Source of the DNA: Bacteroidota bacterium
Lineage (GTDB): Bacteria > Bacteroidota > Bacteroidia > Chitinophagales > Chitinophagaceae
Direction: 5' to 3'
DNA length: 20,099 nucleotides
Assembly (NCBI GenBank): GCA_023423835.1
Contig: JAFAEW010000070.1
Location: 1 to 20,099, forward strand
This document shows, piece by piece, positions 15,883-20,099 of the stretch; position 1 is the stretch's first letter; the number at the start of each line of letters is the position of its first letter. Position numbers and translations under genes: made by a program. The notes below the pieces were generated by a model, which saw only the letters and a list, made by a program, of their open reading frames with translations, did no database searches and was not told the origin of the DNA.

Positions 15883-17484
15883 ATGGCAAAGACGAAAAAA
15901 GAAAAAGCAGCAAAGAAAGCAGCGAAACCAGTTGTCATTGAAACACCTGCACAGCGTTTAAGTGGCATTATAAAAACGTGTAGAAACATTATGCGTAAGG
16001 ACAAAGGAATGAACGGTGATGGAGACCGTTTGCCGATGTTGACTTGGATAATGTTTTTAAAATTTTTGGACGACAACGAGAATTTACAAGAAGTAAACGC
16101 ACAATTAGAAGGAAAAAAATACAAATCAGCCATTGCAGAACCTTACCGTTGGAGAGATTGGGCAAAAGACAAAAATTTGACAGGTGATGATTTATTGGCT
16201 TTTGTAAACAACGAGAAAGTAAAACTGGCAGACGGTAAAGAACGAACAGGTTTATTCTACTATTTAAGAGCCTTGCAAAGTGAAACAGGAGCAGAACGAA
16301 AAGACGTAATTGCAACCGTTTTTAAGGGCGTTACAAACCGAATGATTAACGGTTATTTGCTCCGTGACATTATTAATAAAATTGACGAAATCCATTTTAC
16401 AAGCAACGAAGAACTAAACTCACTTTCACATTTGTATGAAAGCATCTTAAAGGAAATGAGAGATGCCAGCGGTGATGCAGGTGAATTTTATACGCCTCGT
16501 CCTGTTGTGAAATTTATGGTTGAAATGCTTGACCCAAAAATTGGTGAAACCGTTTTAGACCCAGCTTGCGGAACAGGTGGTTTCTTGGTTGAAGCATTTG
16601 AACATTTAAAAAAACAAGCTAAAACTGTAGAGCACAAAAAACTACTTCAAGAAAAATCAATTATTGGCGGTGAAGCAAAGCCACTTCCCTATTTGCTTTC
16701 GCAAATGAATTTATTGCTTCACGGATTGAACTACCCGAAAATTGATAGTGGTAACAGTTTGCGTTTTCCGTTAAAGGATATTGGCGATAGCGAAAGAGTT
16801 GACATTGTATTAGCCAATCCACCATTTGGAGGCGAAGAAGAAAAAGGAATTTTAAATAACTTCCCTGACGACAAACAAACTACCGAAACCGCATTACTCT
16901 TTTTGCAATTGATAATGCGTAAACTAAAACGCAAAAAACCAACACAAGAAGGCGGCAGAGCCGCCATAGTTGTGCCTCACGGCACTTTGTTTGCTCCCGG
17001 AATTGCTGCAAGAGTTAAAAAACAATTGGTTGAAGATTTTAATTTGCACACCATTGTAAGATTAGGCGAAGGAATTTTTGCTCCCTACACTGATATTGCT
17101 TGTAACTTATTGTTTTTTGAACAAGGTGGACCAACCAAAAATATATGGTATTACGAACTACTTCCACCCGATGACAAAAAGAAATACAGCAAAACAAAAC
17201 CCATCCAGTTTGAAGAATTTGACGAGTTAAAAATATGGTGGCACAAGCGTAAAGAAAATGATAACGCTTGGAAGGTCAGCATAAAAGATATTTTAATGAC
17301 TGATGAAGAAGGAAAATCTGTTAATGTAAACTTGGACATTAAAAATCCGAACAGAAAAAGCGGGTTTGAGTATAAAGAACCAATAGAGTTGGTGAGTTCG
17401 ATTTTAGAAAAAGAAACACAGATTATGCAAATAATGAAGGAAATACATACTTCCATAAAACAAACGGTTATAGATGAAGCATAA
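15883..17484 (+). CDS. hsdM: Type I restriction-modification DNA methyltransferase M subunit
   Basis: An N6-adenine methyltransferase that protects host sites and forms the core of the complex with HsdS. It has 533 residues, the usual length. A lysine/alanine-rich start leads to the HsdM N-terminal helical domain (about 20-170), then EFYTPRPVV (201-209), SAM-binding motif I DPACGTGGFL (226-235), and catalytic motif IV NPPF (312-315) in IVLANPPFGG. The C-terminal part continues to about residue 530, where family members contact HsdS. All catalytic motifs are intact. Its last 11 bases overlap the start of hsdS, so M and S are translationally coupled. Confidence 0.96.
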   Translation: MAKTKKEKAAKKAAKPVVIETPAQRLSGIIKTCRNIMRKDKGMNGDGDRLPMLTWIMFLKFLDDNENLQEVNAQLEGKKYKSAIAEPYRWRDWAKDKNLTGDDLLAFVNNEKVKLADGKERTGLFYYLRALQSETGAERKDVIATVFKGVTNRMINGYLLRDIINKIDEIHFTSNEELNSLSHLYESILKEMRDASGDAGEFYTPRPVVKFMVEMLDPKIGETVLDPACGTGGFLVEAFEHLKKQAKTVEHKKLLQEKSIIGGEAKPLPYLLSQMNLLLHGLNYPKIDSGNSLRFPLKDIGDSERVDIVLANPPFGGEEEKGILNNFPDDKQTTETALLFLQLIMRKLKRKKPTQEGGRAAIVVPHGTLFAPGIAARVKKQLVEDFNLHTIVRLGEGIFAPYTDIACNLLFFEQGGPTKNIWYYELLPPDDKKKYSKTKPIQFEEFDELKIWWHKRKENDNAWKVSIKDILMTDEEGKSVNVNLDIKNPNRKSGFEYKEPIELVSSILEKETQIMQIMKEIHTSIKQTVIDEA

Positions 17485-18586
17485 TTGGCGAACAGAAAAT
17501 ATAAGCACCGTTTTTAATTTCGATAAAGGTGTATTGCAAAGCTCAAAAAACACAGCTGGCAACTTTGTGTTTATCACAGCATCGGAAGATTTTAAAACAC
17601 ACAATGAATACTTCTATGACACAGAGGCTTTATGCTTTGCTTTTGCTGCTTCTGGTTCATTGGGTAGAACTCATTATTTCAAAGGAAAATTCATTGCAAG
17701 TGATTTAGTTTATGTATTAACACCTAAGCAAGATTTCAAGGATAAAATTGATTTAAGATTTCACTACTATTTTCTTAATCATTTTAAAGAGGAAATAGTA
17801 AGAATGACAAAATCGGGAACTTCAAAGGCATCTATAAATAGAGAAGCTTTTTCAAATGTTCAAATTCCTTTACCTCCTCTAAACGTTCAACAAAAATTAC
17901 TTTCCACACTTGAAACAATAAAAATAAAAACTGATGAAATAAAAAGGCTTAGAACTGAGCAAACCAAAGACATTAACAATTTACTTTTTAGCAAATACAC
18001 AGACCTGATTGAAAATGCCGAATGGTTGCCAATGAAGGAAGTTGCTCCAATAATTCGCAGACCAGTTGTGTTAAAAGATGAAGGTTTATATCCCGAATTG
18101 GGTATTCGTTGTTTTGGAAAAGGCACTTTTCATAAACCTGCATTAACAGGAACAGAAGTAGCAACCAAAAAGATTTTTCAAATCAAAAAGGGCGATTTAG
18201 TTTTTAGTAATGTTTTCGCTTGGGAAGGTGGAATTGCAGTTGCAAAAGAAGAAGATAATGACCGGTACGGTTCACACCGTTTTATATCTTGTGTAGCAGA
18301 CGAAGAAAAAGCTTTAGCGGAATTTCTATGTTACCATTTTCTTTCTCCAAAAGGGTTAGAAGATATTAACGCTTGCAGTCCAGGCGGAGCAGGAAGAAAT
18401 AAAACTCTTGGCTTAGATAAGTTGATGAAAATTGAAATTCCAGTTCCTTCACTTGAACTACAAAAAGAATTTGTTGAACTGCTTGAAAAAACAAACGCTA
18501 TCAAGGAACATCACAAACAAACTGAACAAGAATTAACCGAACTAATGCCAAGTTTGTTGGACAAGGCTTTTAAAGGGGAATTGTAA
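17474..18586 (+). CDS. hsdS: Type I restriction-modification specificity subunit S
   Basis: Determines which bipartite DNA site is methylated and cut. The 370-residue protein has the two-fold layout of HsdS. Target recognition domain 1 (about 1-135) ends in IPLPPLNVQQKLL and a helical spacer (about 140-180). Domain 2 (about 185-325) ends in IPVPSLELQKEFV and a second helical spacer (about 328-370). The two IP-P boundary segments and helices are visibly repeated, as expected for half-subunits that each bind one half-site. The ATG lies inside the end of hsdM. The recognition site cannot be predicted by eye. There are no obvious inverted repeats or truncated second hsdS genes that would suggest phase-variable shuffling. 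Confidence 0.93.
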   Translation: MKHNWRTENISTVFNFDKGVLQSSKNTAGNFVFITASEDFKTHNEYFYDTEALCFAFAASGSLGRTHYFKGKFIASDLVYVLTPKQDFKDKIDLRFHYYFLNHFKEEIVRMTKSGTSKASINREAFSNVQIPLPPLNVQQKLLSTLETIKIKTDEIKRLRTEQTKDINNLLFSKYTDLIENAEWLPMKEVAPIIRRPVVLKDEGLYPELGIRCFGKGTFHKPALTGTEVATKKIFQIKKGDLVFSNVFAWEGGIAVAKEEDNDRYGSHRFISCVADEEKALAEFLCYHFLSPKGLEDINACSPGGAGRNKTLGLDKLMKIEIPVPSLELQKEFVELLEKTNAIKEHHKQTEQELTELMPSLLDKAFKGEL

Positions 18587-18596
18587 ATACAAGCGA

Positions 18597-20099
18597 ATGT
18601 CAGAGATTAAACAAAATATCGTCCTTAATTTTTTACCGCTTACTGAGCAAGAATTTTCATTTACAGTGTTTCGCAGATTAGTTGAGCATCAAGAAAAGAA
18701 ATGGTCTGATAATGTAAAGAGATACAATTTGCCGAAAAACCAAGGTGATACTGAAAATTTCACCAGTTATTGGGTAAGTTTTAGCCAATTTGAAAACTCC
18801 GAATCATTCACAATTGATGCAAACACTAATAATTATTTAACTGAATGGTATATTCATTCATTATTACTTCAAAGGCTTAGTGAACAACAGTCCGTTAAAC
18901 AGTATAATCACAGAAGTGATTTTAATGAGTTACGGACTTATTTTGAAATCGAACGGTTTAACGAGGGCATAAGAACTATTTGGTTAGAGCCTTATTATCT
19001 CAAAAAGAATCACAAATTCGGCTTTCTTATTGGACTCCGATTTTTCCTCAACAAGAATCAACCATTCAACAAAAGAGTTCAACAACTTTCTTTTAGTCTT
19101 GACAATGACGGCAGAAGCAATAAAAACTTCCATATTGATAGTTTTAACTTCTTCAAACGATTTATTGGAAATTTGAATAATTCTATAAATCCAATAGCCA
19201 ACAACATTTCAATTTCACAATCATTTGAGCCAATAGAAAGTGATTTGCTTGCCACTAAAATATATGAGTTTGGCTATGGTAAAACATCAAATTCCCAATT
19301 CAATGGTATTATGTCAAGTGGACCATTTCAGCAAGTAAATAACAACTTGCAATATGTGTTCTTATTTCGTGAAGCCGAAAAATCATTAATGATTGAGCTA
19401 ATGAAGGCATTGAATGGAGACAAATACAATACATTTAAAGGTCTTGAAAAATTTAAACTTCCTAGAATAACTCCAAAAGAAAACTTAGTTGCAATTCGTA
19501 TTTCTGAGTTTAACGATGAAGAAATTGAAAGGGCGGTAGCAGAAATACCAAAGCAGGGTAATCGGATAGTTATATCGGTCTTTCCACGAAATGAAGAAAG
19601 ATTTTACTACTCTTTAAAAAACAGATGCTTGAAAGACAATATTCTACTTCAAGTTATTCATAATGAAACCATATTAAATGAATACATCTTCAAGTGGTCT
19701 GTATCAAGTATAGGCTTACAGATATTCTCTAAGTTAGGCGGCACTCCTTGGTTAGTTAAATCAAACCAACAAAAAACCCTAATGATTGGAGTTGGGCATT
19801 CACAAAGTCGTAACCCTGAAACCAACCAAATTCAAAGATTTTATGCCTATTCGGTATTAGTAGAATCAACAGGAAAATTTGTTTCAATCAAGCCATTGGC
19901 AAACCATTCTGACAAAAGCGAGTATCTCAATGAAATTGCAAGCAATGTTGGGGCTTTAATAGAAGAAAACCAGTCATATTCCAAAATAGTCTTTCATCTT
20001 CCATATAAAATCAAACAAGAAGAAATTGACATCATAAAAAAGGCAATCAAAGAAAAAAATAATGCTGTTGAAGTTACATTGATTAGGATAAATGACACC
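18597..20099 (+). CDS. Prokaryotic Argonaute (MID-PIWI protein, apparently catalytically inactive), partial at right edge
   Basis: The frame is open for 501 codons from the ATG ten bases after hsdS to the window end, with no stop. Residues 1-250 form an N/linker-like region (NIVLNFLPL near the start; WLEPYYL and FGFLIGLRF at about 129-149) with no obvious PAZ domain and no SIR2, TIR or nuclease domain. Residues about 250-375 match MID: Tyr337, Lys341, Gln352 and Lys379 have the order and near-exact spacing of the Y-K-Q-K pocket that holds a guide's 5' phosphate. PIWI opens with KLGGTPW (379-385). The first catalytic Asp position, after IGV, is Gly400, and the Asp expected two residues after His467 is Pro469, so slicing is unlikely. 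The C-terminal part of PIWI is cut off. It probably binds a nucleic-acid guide and signals to an effector. Spacing indicates co-transcription with hsdRMS. Family assignment rests on these motifs; subclass (PAZ-less long-B versus other) is inferred. Confidence 0.85.
   Translation, partial: MSEIKQNIVLNFLPLTEQEFSFTVFRRLVEHQEKKWSDNVKRYNLPKNQGDTENFTSYWVSFSQFENSESFTIDANTNNYLTEWYIHSLLLQRLSEQQSVKQYNHRSDFNELRTYFEIERFNEGIRTIWLEPYYLKKNHKFGFLIGLRFFLNKNQPFNKRVQQLSFSLDNDGRSNKNFHIDSFNFFKRFIGNLNNSINPIANNISISQSFEPIESDLLATKIYEFGYGKTSNSQFNGIMSSGPFQQVNNNLQYVFLFREAEKSLMIELMKALNGDKYNTFKGLEKFKLPRITPKENLVAIRISEFNDEEIERAVAEIPKQGNRIVISVFPRNEERFYYSLKNRCLKDNILLQVIHNETILNEYIFKWSVSSIGLQIFSKLGGTPWLVKSNQQKTLMIGVGHSQSRNPETNQIQRFYAYSVLVESTGKFVSIKPLANHSDKSEYLNEIASNVGALIEENQSYSKIVFHLPYKIKQEEIDIIKKAIKEKNNAVEVTLIRINDT

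Larger units (their letters stand above)
13100..20099 (+). mobile_element. Defence island segment (hsdRMS plus Argonaute), left part only
   Basis: All four genes here share one direction, gaps of at most ten bases or overlaps, and an A/T-rich codon style (frequent AAA, GAA, TTA, few G or C in third positions) unlike the more G/C-balanced genes to the left. Both gene families spread horizontally. No integrase, transposase or tRNA attachment site is visible, so how it moved is unknown, and the right boundary is out of view. The left limit given is approximate. Confidence 0.5.

Noticed and set aside
13473..18586. BREX, DISARM or another composite defence system instead of type I RM
   Set aside because: The three genes have complete HsdR, HsdM and HsdS signatures and standard overlaps; no PglZ, BrxC, DrmA or similar genes are visible.
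17474..18586. Phase-variable hsdS with inversion partners
   Set aside because: Only one hsdS is present, and I see no inverted copies of its recognition domains or an adjacent recombinase in the window.
18597..20099. PIWI-RE protein or a fused short Argonaute (SIR2/TIR-APAZ)
   Set aside because: No SIR2 or TIR motifs precede MID, and the MID pocket and KLGGTPW PIWI opening fit ordinary prokaryotic Argonautes; the region where PIWI-RE signature residues would be decisive is partly outside the window.
1..20099. CRISPR array, tRNA, rRNA or insertion sequence
   Set aside because: I saw no regularly spaced direct repeats, cloverleaf-like segments, rRNA-like blocks or transposase motifs.

Overview
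The window looks like chromosome from a member of the Bacteroidota, probably Chitinophagales/Sphingobacteriales-like. The signs are a PafA-type threonine-nucleophile alkaline phosphatase, a PorV/PorQ-like outer-membrane protein beside a PorU-like gingipain-fold peptidase with a type IX secretion C-terminal domain, an alpha-oxoamine synthase of the sphingolipid/sulfonolipid kind, and several TAnnTTTG promoter elements, the -7 box of this phylum. No tRNA, rRNA, CRISPR array or transposase is visible.

Left part (1-6250), ordinary chromosome: a 5'-partial-view PafA-like phosphatase on the minus strand (cut by the left edge); a divergent serine palmitoyltransferase/Kbl-family enzyme with a clear promoter and a hairpin terminator; a convergent GT-C-like multi-pass membrane protein; an erythromycin-esterase-fold protein; and two small stand-alone response-regulator receivers in tandem.

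Middle part (6345-13022): a compact plus-strand operon. A PorV/PorQ-family outer-membrane beta-barrel is followed, with overlapping stop and start (TGATG), by a 1697-residue PorU-like C25 peptidase and then by a small RDD membrane protein. The first two are likely partners in type IX export or surface processing.

Right part (about 13100-20099): an AT-richer, probably acquired defence island. After a 450-bp non-coding leader with a candidate promoter and interleaved inverted repeats comes a tightly packed type I restriction-modification operon in the order hsdR-hsdM-hsdS. Ten bases after hsdS, in the same direction, begins a fourth gene that the right edge cuts. Its 501 visible residues read as a prokaryotic Argonaute: an N/linker region, a MID domain with a complete Y-K-Q-K 5'-phosphate pocket, and a PIWI domain opening with KLGGTPW in which the two catalytic Asp positions that can be checked are Gly and Pro. 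This hsdRMS-Argonaute operon, with an apparently nuclease-dead, guide-binding-competent Argonaute, is the most interesting feature of the window. An effector gene, if any, would lie beyond the right edge.
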